Part shown: positions 46,301 through 57,723 of the stretch, piece by piece
Numbering within the stretch: the first letter of the stretch is position 1
Layout: each line of letters opens with the position of its first letter
Notes under the pieces: model-generated
Seen by the model: only the letters and a program-made list of their open reading frames with translations
Database searches by the model: none
What the model was told of the DNA's origin: nothing
Position numbers and translations under genes: made by a program
NCBI RefSeq assembly: GCF_030253575.1
Contig: NC_080557.1
Location: 47,723,501-47,787,500 of the forward strand
DNA length: 64,000 bases
Source of the DNA: Rhododendron vialii
Taxonomy: Eukaryota; Streptophyta; Magnoliopsida; Ericales; Ericaceae
Reading direction: 5' to 3'

Positions 46301-49300
46301 TTTTGACAAATGCACATTGCATTGAGTATGGTACGCAGGTATTTCTGAAGTTATCCAAGACTCAAACTATATGAATGTGTCTTCCAGTCCTGGTTAGCTT
46401 TTCATTCAATCAACTTATTTCAAGCTATCATCATTATGCCAAAATTGTTGTAACAGTCTATCTTTTGAGTGGTAAAATTGATTTATTATAGTACTTGCCA
46501 GGGTGAAAAGCGTTAGCAGTTAGAAGGTAAAAGGGTTATGTCCATATTAATTGAATTGCATTCCTTAGGCCGCTATAATCTTTCTTCACAAGCGTCTGCA
46601 TGCAATTGTGAGTACTGTAGAATATGATTGTCAAAGAACTGTAATCATTAGTCATTTTGTTATGCCACAAAGCCCACAACTAATTGAATAATGAAGATGA
46701 ATTTATAGTTCTGTATTGAGGTCATGTTCTGTTTTGTTTATTGTTTGGAAGACTTCCATTCCTGTTACGTGCAAAAAACTTTATGAGATGATGTGCGATC
46801 CTAAATTGTGGAAATCCGGTTATATTTGTCTTCTCATTGATTGCAGGTAAAAGTAAAGAGAAGAGGAGATGATACAAAATACGTGGCTAAGGTATCACTT
46901 GTTTGTAAGAAAAGAAGTGTGCCGTCTTCTATGTTCTTTTCATTGTATTGTGTGTAGTATGACTTTTTAAGGGCATATTCTGGATGTTTATCGATGTGCC
47001 ATGGTGATACTTTTATTCTATTTTGGCTTTTAGGGCACTCAAGACCAGTAAAATCCCTAGTAGCCTGAAGAATGGAGTTGTTAAGTTGTGAACAACAATA
47101 GATGATGAAAATACAGTAACGCCATGTCAGGCGAGGAAGTAGGAAGTTCAATAAATGATGCTATTTTGGTCCAATAGATAGATAATCGCCCCTTTCTGTC
47201 TTTTTCATTGCTACTATCAGTACTATGTTTCCAGCAGACAAATAAGAGAAACTTGCATCAGGACCAGACATTGTGTGCAGTCTGCATACTTCAGAAACAC
47301 CATGAAATTGCTTTCTGCGAAAACATGCTACTTTTTTGCAAGACCTTAGTTAGTCCTTTACAAATGGATACCACCCATTATAATCTATCTGGGTTTGATA
47401 TTTCGATTATTCAATTGGTGAAAATTTATGCTAATATTGTATTGTTATCCATCAGTTTGAGGTGACCATGCACTGTAGTTTATACTCATTGCAGTGACAT
47501 ATGTACAGGTTTTAGCCAGAGGTGTTGAATGTGACATAGCTTTGCTTTCAGTAGAAAGCGAGGAATTTTGGAAAGGAGCTGAATCGCTTCAACTTGGACA
47601 CTTGCCTCGTCTTCAGGTTGTGTTATTTGTACTTTCTAAAATAAGAATAGTTTCAGTTGTCAGTTTGCTTTGTCAGTTTCAGTGTGTAGATTATCATAGT
47701 TGGTGTTTTCATGAAATTATGCCGCTTCAGAAATACAAATTATTCTCTAAATTTTACCATTAAACTCATAAAATTTTAAGGCCCTCTTTTGGAAGAGTAT
47801 GGATAAAGTACTTAAAGCTATTGCACCTGCATGTGATTATGCTGAAAGCACTCACAGTCCACGACTTTATTATAAGTCTCGGTCTCGCCTAACCTTATTT
47901 AGCTAGATTTGACCAGTTGATTTGGTCAAGCTGAAACGTATAGAAGTACAACCCTAATATTGGCAAACTGGTATATGGTATTTGAAATGTGGGCAAGAGG
48001 AAAAATTATCTGTTCTCCAACGCTTCAAAGGTATCTCCTGTTGATTCTTTTTAACTGGTTTTCTTTTTTGCTTTTGAATTGCCAGGATGCAGTAACTGTT
48101 GTAGGATATCCCCTTGGAGGAGATACCATTTCAGTGACTAAGGGAGTGGTATCGAGAATAGAGGTTTGTTAATTTTAATAGGATTTTGTCACTAGGTGAT
48201 AGTTGACAAATTACTTAAATCCAATGTTCATCCCTTGTGATGTCTGTTTACTCTTTACTATCAGTAAACGGAGGCCCCAGGCCCCCAGCCATATGCATGT
48301 TATCCATTGTTTTTAGTGACAATAAGGTCCGGCTATACTTTTTTTTTCTTTAGTCTTGTTAATGTATTCTGAATCCCCGTACTGAGATAGCACAATCTTG
48401 TGACATTGGGTTATTGTATAGAGATAGCATCATTTCTGACAAATTTACGATCCTACTCAAATTGATATGTTGCACCTAAGAGTTCTCGTCATAAAATGTA
48501 GGCTCTTACCAGTTCTATTATGTCAGGTCACATCTTATGCTCATGGATCATCTGAATTACTTGGTATTCAAATTGATGCGGCAATCAATCCTGGTTAGTG
48601 GATTTCTACCAACTAGCTTTCCCTCCCTTTCCGGATGGAGCTTTTCCAGTTATATCAAGTTGCATCAATACCAGAATGCTTGTATGTAGTATTCTCTTTC
48701 TCCGCCATAACCGTTGCTGTATTTGCTCGATTTTAGGTAATAGTGGTGGTCCTGCTTTTAATGACCAGGGAGAGTGCATTGGGGTAGCCTTTCAGGTAGT
48801 TCTTTTAATATTGGCAAACAAGATTTATATGGTGTAGGCTTTCTTGTGCTATTTTTATATTATCTGCTTTGAATTTGAAAAGGTCTGTACCTTGGCCTAG
48901 TCGTGATGTCCTTCGTATGACCTATTTTCAAGTAGTTGCAAGAACTAATTTTCATTTCCCGTATATCACTTTAATGATCTGAATTCTCCATATTGTGTGT
49001 CTGTATGTGGATTATTGCTGAATAAGCTGTTTTTTCTTGTCTATTGTGTTTCTACCAAAAAAAATAAAAATTACTTCAGGTTTACAGATCTGATGACGCT
49101 GAGAATATTGGTTACGTAATTCCCACTACGGTAGTTTCTCATTTTTTGGAAGACTACAAGAAGAATGGGAAGTACTCTGGTTAGACATTCTTCAGAAAGT
49201 TGTGATTTTCTTTCTTGTTGCTGTATGGTTGTGAAGTGTCTTATGCTTTGGTCCCCTTAATATGTATCCACTGATTTATGCCAATCATGATGGTGCTGAT

Positions 49301-52300
49301 CTTGTTTCGAGTGCCTTAAAGATGAAGGCGGCTGAACAGTAAACATCTAATCAGGCACTGGCCATAACTTGTTAAGTTACTAATAGTCTCAAAAGCTTAC
49401 GCTGTTAGGAAATTGACCCAACAATATCAAGCTATCCAACACCCTCCCTCACGTGCAAGCCCGTCTTGCACGTAGAGATGCACATTCATACATAGAGGGA
49501 ACAGAATGCAAAGGGGAGAAGCATATTGCAAACGAGCAACGAATGTGAATGGAGACTTGGAGAGACTTGAACCCAAGACCTCTCAACAAATGCAATTCAT
49601 TTATAGAGTTTCAAAGGCTATGCCACAAGACTCCTTGAATCTCCATGTTATTTAACTTTCAACACATTGTATAAGAAACTGCTGCAGAATTGATGAAAGA
49701 CTTGTATGTTCTATTTACGAGACTTTGAACTTTGAAGTCTAGTGTTAGGGAGACTTCATCTTCCTGCCCCTTTACCTTCTATGGGTTTATGTCAGTGTCT
49801 TGAGCTGAAAGACTTTACTGTCATTCTGTTTCTATACTCCTTTCATGAATCTTGCTGTTGTTAGAATAAATATAGCAGAATAAGTATCACCGTTCTTCCC
49901 TTTTTTTTTTTGTCATTTTTGTATTTAGCTTTTCTGTTTTTTCCGTTTGGGATTTGGTTGGTCAATAGGAGGTTGGCACTTCCATGAGAAGGCTTCAGGA
50001 TTGGAAATGTTGTAGTTGTAATTGTATCAGAATCTAAGGGAACATAATACCCTCGACAAAACAGAATGGTGGCTCTAAGGATTTAGTAGCCAACCCCGAT
50101 TGCTTAGGACACAAAACGTTGTTTGCTTTGGGTTAATTTTACTAGATAGCAGCGTCTTTATATATTTCCTGCTTCTCATTATTGCAGTCTACCTGTCTGT
50201 GGAAAGACGTTATTCTTGCAATTTGACAATGTCCTTGCCAACTGATTTATGATCTTCAATGTCATTTATGGACAAATTGCCAGGGTTCCCTTGCCTTGGT
50301 GTTTTGTTGCAAAAATTGGAGAATCCAGCATTACGTGCCTGCTTGAAAGTTCTATCTAATGAGGTCAATCTCTTTTGGCTTTACTGGTGCAAATAATTAT
50401 GTTTATGCGTTACTTCAAAGTTACAAAATCTCACTTAGCTGTGCAATCGTCATCATCTGGAGCTGTTCATATTAGGATTACTAGTATTACCTTTCTGTTG
50501 TTCCTTCGTCCTGTGACTCCTGTCATGTACCTGCTACAAAATCCCGTCCCCTACAATGGCAAGATCTCCTATCAGTGGACTGGAGGAGATCCTGAACATT
50601 TTTTTGAAGAATTGTTCACTTTGAGATCTACCTACTAATGAATTCCATGGGAAATAATAATCTGAAGGTGAAGTATGAGGTGAACATAGCCTCTGGATTT
50701 ATTTTTGTCACCTTATATAGTTGGTTTAGACCTACTTTGAGTTATAGCCATTCATTTGCTGTTTGTTCTCTTTTGTTTGAAGTTTTCATTTTCATGTACT
50801 CTCAGCTGGACTTAAAATCCCATGGTGAAGTCATCGAAGGTCGAAGAGGTCATCGTCAGGGGGTTAGGGTTTGGTCGTGTTGTCCAAGGGTTTGGCTAGT
50901 TAGGGTTTGGATCATGTTTGAATAGTGACATAACAGTCGTCGGTCACCAGAATAGTGGCAGCTACGGTGGTGGGCTAGGGTTTGGATCTGATACCATGTT
51001 ATTTGAGAAAAAGAGAAGTGGTTAGGTGTTAAATAAAAGTCCTAACAGTTCTCAACCCTTCAAGTGATATCATTAAAGAGGGGCTTTAATTTGGAAATAG
51101 CGGATATTTGGATTGAGACTGTTAACAATTTAATACCACAACATGAGGGACTTAATTCATGTTAGAGCCAACATAGAAAAGAGAAGTCAAAACGAGTATC
51201 GGCAGTTGGCCACAAACTAAAAACTGATATTGAAACTTGTGGAAGATATGGCATTATTGCTGGATGGCATTACAAATTTATCAAATTTGTCTTGATAATC
51301 TTCTGTGCTTTGTATTTAAGGTCTTGTCGGATAATCTTTTGGTTTGTTGACGTGGAATATGTAAAGCATGCAATTGGATCGCACCATGGAATTTTTCAAT
51401 AATGCAATTGTATTTATTATTTCTTGTCTTATGGAGTTATGGTAGAGCTGATACATATTCTTCACAACATCTGGTTTCAGGGTGTCCTGGTGAGAAGAGT
51501 TGAGCCCACTTCAGATGCCATTAATGTCTTGAAGGAGGTATCCATTTAGAAGATTTCAAGTTTTTGAGATTCTTATTACAACGCTTTTCTGTTTTGTCCA
51601 ATGGATCTTGGGACGATATGGCATTTCAGGTAGATAAGGAAATTCTGTCAATATTACCAAAACTTTGAGTTCCCTAGTGGTGACACCCTAATAGTGTCAA
51701 CTTGTCATTCTGTGGGTTCAAGCAATGGTACCTTCTCTTCCAAAATCTCTGTCAATAAAAGCATAATACTTCTCCACTAGTTAAATTTTCAAACCTTTCT
51801 TGATCAAGAACTGTTAATCTACGTAAAGTGAAGTGTGCTTGGATGCGAGAGTAATAAGGTAGAAGCATAGTCGCTCAAGTTCCTCTGAAGCTCCTGAATT
51901 ATCTGTTTTAAATCCAGCACTTGTAAACAGTGCTGGACTTATTTGTGTAAGATGCGAATGACTTGGGGCTCAAAATTCTTGGTATTGACTCCTGCATTCC
52001 TCTTTTAATGTACTTGTGTGAAGATAGGGGTCAAGATCAACTTTTGCTTAGTGCTAACATTTGTGCAGCACACAAACTTTTTGAGGAGGCTTGCATTTTG
52101 CTAAGTGCACCTTTAGGTGAGGGTGTAAGTTTGGATGGAAAATGTTACAGTTACACTTAAGTCTAAAACCCCTTGAGGATGGTTCACATGTATTTCAAAC
52201 TAAGTGAGGCGAAGTGCTCTAGAGTCCAGAGGCAAAAGCGCTGGGAGGTAAACAGGGTAATATTTGATGCACATTTGACAAGCTTGACAGCGATTTTAAT

Positions 52301-54635
52301 TTGATGGAATGTTGGCTATAGATTGGTCCTGGAAAAAGATACCAGGTGGTTATATGGGTAGCAATTTGAACATTGTACCAAGTGATCCTGCCTATGTGCA
52401 TGCGTACTTGTTCGGCCTCTATCTGTTTGATTGTTACCCACTCGTAGAATGTTTTGGGGCTTCTTGCTTTTTATGATCATTTTGAATTGCTGTTGGTTAA
52501 TTCAATGTTCGTGGAGTGGGAATAATATTTGTAACTCTGTGCTTTTCAGGGTGATGTTATTGTAAGCTTTGATGGCGTTAATGTAGGGTGTGAAGGAACA
52601 GTACCCTTCCGCTCGACTGAGCGTATTGCGTTTCGGTACCTCATTAGTCAAAGGTAAGGTTTTGTTTCTCTACTAAGATATTGTATGAATTTTGTGCCTT
52701 GAAAACTGCATTTGATCTGTCCTTAACTAATATGTAACTTTGAGAATGCTTGGGTAAAACACATTCATGGGCGTCTTGGCAATTCAGCTTAGTATAAACC
52801 TTCGACTGAACCATACTATCCCTTTGCTGTATAGCTTATAGAAAGACCTGCAGCATGGTTTGTCGTTTCAATTCCCTCTTTGTAGGATTATTAATTCGCC
52901 CTACTTCACATATCTTATACACTGTTGAAAACAGGCGTAGGTGCAGTACAAGCATGTGTGCATTTCATAATGGTGTTCAGTGTTCTATCACGTTTCACCC
53001 TGTCCAGTTTTCTTTGATTCTTGTCATAAGCACAAATTGGATGTTTCAACTTAGATCTAAGGATGTTCAGGATCAGATTTGCAGGTGATGTAGCAGAGCT
53101 TGGAATTATTAGAGGAGGAGCTTTAATGAAGGTTCAGGCAGTTCTAAATCCACGTGTGCATTTGGTATGTAATGAGAAACTCCTTTGCGTTGTGATGTAA
53201 ACTTTACCACTATTTTCTTCATTTGTGGCTTTCATTTGGTTAGATGCTGATTAGTTTGGGTTGCTTCTGTTTTCGTGTCAAGGTGCCATATCACATCGAA
53301 GGAGGCCAGCCTTCATATTTTATAGTTGCTGGTCTGGTGTTTACCCCTCTGTCGGATCTACTTATCGAGTATGTTTGATCAGATATTACTTTAGGCCCTG
53401 CTTGTTTGGCTCGACTAATAGTAAAGGGATATATGATCACGTAGGACAAGTAATCTTATCGGCTTAATAGTGGAGAGATTAATACTTTCACTTCCCCCAA
53501 GGTATTGCGTATCCCAGGTTTTGTGGACATACCCATTTCTAGCCTCAAAATTTTCAACCAAATGTGGAATATGTGATCCCCTTGTTTTATAGTCCAATTG
53601 GATGCTTTAATCTGATAATTGCTAATGCAAAGGCAAGTGAATTTACTTGTCTTTTCTTATTTTCTTACAGGGAGGCATCTGAAGAAAGCTTAGGTGTAAG
53701 TCATCAAGAGCAATTGATGACCCTTAGCCTGATATTACTACAAATCTAATATTCATTGGCCCATTAATTGTTGTCCACTACTAATTTAATCTGCTGTTCT
53801 CTGCTTTGAATAGTTGAAATTACTGGCAAAGGCGCGATACTCCTTGGCAACGTTTAAAGGGGAACAGATTGTGATACTATCGCAGGTAGCCTTGCATATC
53901 TTTGTCTTCAAACATATGCATGATATATTGAGATGATGAGCATTATAAAGTAAATAGGCAAACGTGCAAACTGGGAAATGGCAGTTTGCTTTGCTACAGG
54001 ATTTTGCTTCTTTGATCTTTCTCATCACTTCACAGAAATTTGCATTGCTAATATTTCTTTTTTGTCTCCTTATCAAAGCAAAGTAAAAATCCTTCTCTTT
54101 TGTGCAAGGTCTTGGCTGATGAAGTAAATATTGGATATGAGTCGATGGAATATATGCAGGCAATCTATTTTGTACCATTTGAGCATTGGAAGATTATTTT
54201 TGTTCCTAATTTTCTGTCCATCATTTCTAAAAAGAAATTATGCAGGTTTTGAAGTTCAATGGGACACGAATAAAGAACATCCATCACCTAGCTCATCTGG
54301 TTGATTGTGAGTTCTGGCTCTCTTCATCTGTTGCTAATTATAGAGTATGAATTTCTCTGTTCCTCATACTTTTCTGTTGGTGGTTAGCATTCAAGGGCAA
54401 GTACCTAGTTTTTGAGTTTGAAGACAATTACATCTCCGTTTTGGAAAGGAAGGCCTCCGCTGCTGCCTTATCTGACATTCTCACGGCCAACAGCATTTCA
54501 TCTGAAAGATCTCCGGATCTTTTGGAGCCCTATGTGGATCCCACAGGAAACAACCAGGCATATGATCACCAAGGTTATGGAGACAGTCCCGTTTCAAATT
54601 CGGAATTAGGCTTTGATGCGCTTATTTGGACCTAA
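43348..54635 (+). CDS. DEG2: DEG2-type ATP-independent serine protease, chloroplast, 622 aa
   Basis: Twenty-one exons: 43348-43524, 44256-44429, 44993-45043, 45954-46027, 46275-46338, 46847-46891, 47509-47616, 48086-48163, 48527-48593, 48737-48795, 49080-49179, 50284-50363, 51481-51537, 52550-52653, 53077-53164, 53283-53368, 53671-53695, 53814-53885, 54109-54159, 54246-54306 and 54388-54635. They total 1869 nt. A Ser/Thr-rich transit peptide covers about the first 45 residues. The trypsin-like core carries the triad His173 (LTNAHC), Asp204 (ECDIALLS) and Ser282 ([10 protein letters not shown]). PDZ-like regions follow. The closing motif [23 protein letters not shown] matches DEG2. The family sits on the stromal side of thylakoids and has been linked to degradation of photodamaged D1 and other photosystem proteins. 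Introns after exons 4 and 19 begin GC rather than GT. Intron 1 holds a Stowaway-like MITE, and the intron before exon 13 holds LTR debris. Confidence 0.95.
43754..43966. mobile_element. Stowaway-like MITE in DEG2 intron 1
   Basis: The ends ttctcctttctgtcccaatttg and ggacaaacaaatttggacgg..ggg are inverted repeats with TA near both sides. AT-rich interior, no coding capacity. Confidence 0.55.
50997..51173 (-). mobile_element. Small LTR with adjacent primer-binding site, minus orientation
   Basis: On the minus strand an LTR-like segment runs from tgttggctctaacatg to ctcaaataaca (177 bp, TG..CA). It is followed directly by tggtatcagatcc, the initiator-Met tRNA primer-binding site used by many plant LTR elements. 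The neighbouring internal sequence (50640-50996) is short and non-coding. No second LTR was found nearby, so it is a fragment or a decayed TRIM-like element. It lies in a DEG2 intron. Confidence 0.6.
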
Positions 54636-55471
54636 TCACTAATTCGATAAAGCAGTGCACCTAAGACCGTCACTGCAGCCATTTTTCAAGGGCGATTGGA
54701 GGTTGCAGCTTGCAGGCCACTGGAAAATCATCTGTACCATAGAGCTCATTTTTCAGGTACATCATCTTTTTACATGCCAACTGTTCCAAGTTTCGGCATT
54801 CATTTATTCAATTATTTGGGGGAGGGCATAAATGTATACTGAAGTAGTGGTCATGAGCAGCCTCAGAAAGCATTGCTGTACTTATCTTTGTGATGGTGAT
54901 CCGAATTTTGATTTAATTTGATAGGAAATAGGATTAATCCAGTTCTGCAATGTTACATGCACAGTTACTTTCATTTTCCTATCATTAGTCACTACAGACA
55001 AGAAATCTATTATAACTTTCACTTAGGTTTGGTGGTAATTGGAAGTTCTATTTTGGTGCAACCCCGTTATCACCTCTCGCTTTTTTTGTGAGTCTACTAC
55101 TGCTATCCCATGTCAGTTGGATTAATATTTATTTTGGGTAAGTTGTAGATTTATGAGTACCTTGGGTTATTTCAGTTTAGCCTCTGCATCATGTTTCACC
55201 ATACCATGGTAATCTTCACGTGTTCCAGAACCTCCCCCCTCCTCCCCCACAAAGAAAATAAATAAAATACATGAAAAGCCCAAATAGCAATCTTGTCCGG
55301 TTGTCCCTTAGCACAAACATATATGCTTGCCAAGCTGTATCAGCAGTAGATACCCCAATAGTCTTTTGCCACCTTCCATTCCTTCCCCCACCATAACTTT
55401 TCACCAGCCTTTTAAGCTTCAATCATGAGACTCATGACTTCTCTCTCATTGTGCATCTCTCTCTCTCATTG

Positions 55472-55523
<52 letters not shown>

Positions 55524-55582
55524 CGGTGCATTTACCATTTTTCCTGCTTCCTGGTAAAGAGTGTTGATTTTATTTTCTTTGA
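54636..55582. other. DEG2 3' end to AGP start, with CT microsatellite
   Basis: It contains the presumptive DEG2 3' UTR and the AGP promoter. A CT dinucleotide tract (about 55440-55521) lies 60 bp before the AGP start codon. No other gene was recognised. Confidence 0.55.
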
Positions 55583-55984
55583 ATGGCTTCCATGAGGGCA
55601 CAATTCACATGGGTTACGATTCTCATTGCATGTTCGTCTTCACTAGCCTTACCAACCTCGACCATTTCAGCTGCACCAGCACATCTGCCAAATCCGTCTC
55701 TACCCTTTTCTTCCCCGACCTTGTCTCCAGATATTACTCCACTCTTCCCTTCGCCAGGTGGAGCAGGGCCCCCTCCAGCTGAGTCCCCACTCCCCACCAT
55801 TCCTTCCAGCCGGAGCCCTCCGGATCCGTTCCAAGTGGTTGCTCCAGGGCCAAGCATGGCTGATTCGCCATTTGGGTTTCCACCACCTCCTTCCTCAGTT
55901 GCTCTGGGCGTGTCTGTCTCTCCACATTCAGTTATATTTCTGGGTTTTGTGACATTTTTGTTGATGCAGCTTTCTGTTGTGTAA
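55583..55984 (+). CDS. Classical arabinogalactan protein, AGP25/26-like, GPI-anchored, 133 aa
   Basis: One intronless frame starting MASMRAQFTWVTILIACSSS. The order is a hydrophobic signal peptide (about 1-23), then a Pro/Ser/Ala/Thr-rich body (about 24-112) with scattered SP, TP and AP motifs for hydroxyproline O-glycosylation (SLPFSSPTLSPDITPLFPSP, PLPTIPSS), then a C-terminal hydrophobic tail (SVIFLGFVTFLLMQLSVV) fitting a GPI-anchor signal. The LSPDI.PLFPSPG and SLPTIPSS-type phrases match what I recall of Arabidopsis AGP25/26/27. It is expected at the outer plasma membrane and wall. The frame has dense shadows in other frames because of its composition. The position directly after DEG2 matches Arabidopsis order (At2g47940, At2g47930), which supports the call. 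Confidence 0.85.
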   Translation: MASMRAQFTWVTILIACSSSLALPTSTISAAPAHLPNPSLPFSSPTLSPDITPLFPSPGGAGPPPAESPLPTIPSSRSPPDPFQVVAPGPSMADSPFGFPPPPSSVALGVSVSPHSVIFLGFVTFLLMQLSVV

Positions 55985-56965
55985 AGGTATTTCATGCACA
56001 GCTTTATGATTTGTGAGGGATTGCTGGTGGGGGCCTCCAATAATTGTATGGTTTCACTTTCTCTTCTGTGTTTATTTTATCTCCCCCAAGTGTATTTTAT
56101 GTGCCTTTGAGGCGTTTTTTTCAGATTAAAAAAAAAAAAAACTGTATTGTATGTCAGAGTGGTGTAGTATTCTGAGGTGTATGACATTGTTTAACTTCAG
56201 GTTAGATTTCTCAGAAACTTTAAAATAAATAAATAAAACCACTGAGTTGTATCTGTAAAATGGAGCACAGATAATACAATCAAATACTAGTAGTAAAGTA
56301 GAAAAAGTAACCTTCAGGAGACTTGACTACATATAGATTGAAATAAACCCTGAAATAACCGTCCATCTAGAATCAACCACTTAAATTCAAAGGGTTTGGC
56401 TCTTGTTTCTGTTTGGGGGTTCCCTTGTTGAATGACATCAGGGTGTTCGGGTTATGAAGTTAACTCAGCTTTTCTGCTTTCTCGGGTTCAAGCAATCTTT
56501 CTGGTGCCGAAACTACCTGACCCGCTCTAGAAAAAGTTGCACCAATCCCTTTGGCCTTACCTTATGACCTTGCCCAACTTTCTTCATCCCTCTTCTGAGC
56601 CCCTCCGTTTTGAGTGCTATGGGGGTCTTCTTCCTTTTCTTATGGGAAATCCTCTGTAAGCCTTTGTCTCTGCCTTTTGTTCACAGTCGTTGACGAATAC
56701 TTCGTCATCTGAAAACAATTATCGTCTATCACTCAACGTTCTTTCTGTTGCTTTTCTTCCAAGGTCTGTTGCAAACGAACTGATCTGTCTTTCTGGGTTC
56801 TGGCCTACTCAACTGTGGCAGGAAGAATCTAAACTCCTTCCCTGCTTTAGGTCGGGATGGCCACCCAGTTAGAAAGAACATCGAAGGCAAAAGAAATCTA
56901 CTTCAAAACAATACTCTGTACTGACTTTAGTTCAAGCTATTTATATGTATACATATTTTCTATGA
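55985..56965. other. AGP 3' region and intergenic DNA, no gene recognised
   Basis: It contains the likely AGP 3' UTR (to about 56120) and non-coding sequence. The frame at 56690-56872 has no recognisable similarity. Confidence 0.5.
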
Positions 56966-57723
56966 TACAACTTCCTCAGAATCATTCCGTTTGATTTGCG
57001 GGACGCAGCAGGCTCCATGTCTTGTGTATTCTATGCGCATTTCCTGTTCAGCTTCACATTTCTCTTCTTTGAGCACAGCCCGGCCGCCCTGAGTGTTTCA
57101 AGGCCCTAGATAGTATTTGAAAGTGGGGCCTCTAATATGTTAATATATTGTACAGTTCGATAAAAGAAGCAAATTAGTGTTGTGGTTCAATGGCATAATT
57201 GTGTATCACCTCTTTGGTACCTTTAGTTCCTGAGTTCGAGGATCTGAATTGTCATTTTGAAACAAATTTTTTGTACGACTTACCAAAAGCTACCGGTAAG
57301 TGGTGGTAAAGAGTTAAGATACTGAGAATCAAACTTGCAACCTTAAAGTCATTGCGCGCGCACCTAACCACTGTGCCACATCAGCCTACTTCTAATATTC
57401 TTCACATACACTATATTTAATATATTCTACTGTTTCGGGGCTCAAAACGGAAAGCTCTAGGCGGTCGCTTGGTGGGCCTATGCCCAGGACCGGCCCTGTT
57501 TGAGCACATACCTTACGACCTCTCACTTCTCTTCATCTTTCTCCATTAGTTCCTTCTTTTGAATCTTGTTCTTTTCTTTGAGTCCCTCCACTTCATCCCT
57601 CAGCTCCATCACTTCATCACTGAGCCTCACGCTGGAAACGACTTCCTCTCCATTTCTTTCTCGAGCTTCTTTCCTCCGTTTCTTTGGGTTCATAGTTCTC
57701 AGAGTAGCTACTGAATTGACCAT
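56966..57723 (-). pseudogene. Coiled-coil gene remnant (possibly KIP1/NET-like), interrupted by a hAT element
   Basis: From an ATG at 57723 the minus strand encodes a charged coiled coil (SVRLSDEVMELRDEVEGL, NKIQKKELMEKDEEK), then an in-frame TGA, then EVVRYVLK. A hAT-type element (57076-57498) interrupts it. Past the element the same frame resumes (EEKCEAEQEMRIEYTRHG) to a TAG near 56966. The DEKREVIRQL-like phrase resembles the C-terminal ends of KIP1/NET actin-binding family proteins. Arabidopsis has a KIP1-like gene (At2g47920, from memory) between AGP26 and TLP3. No NAB domain exon was found upstream. It is probably a decayed fragment; family assignment is tentative. Confidence 0.45.
57076..57498. 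mobile_element. hAT-type non-autonomous element, 423 bp, 8-bp TSD
   Basis: Flanked by tttgagca at 57068-57075 and 57499-57506. The left end cagcccggccgccctg and the reverse complement of the right end cagggccggtcctggg are imperfect inverted repeats of the CAGGGCCGG type. Inside, ttgtggttcaatggc..gagttcgagg (plus strand, from about 57178) and tggcacagtggttaggtgcg..gtttgattc (minus strand, ending near 57390) each resemble tRNA/SINE A and B boxes, in opposite orientation. Confidence 0.75.

Noticed and set aside
55570-56040. 156-codon minus-strand frame opposite the AGP gene
   Set aside because: It is a shadow of the Pro/Ser-rich AGP coding strand (Gly-rich antisense) without a family match.
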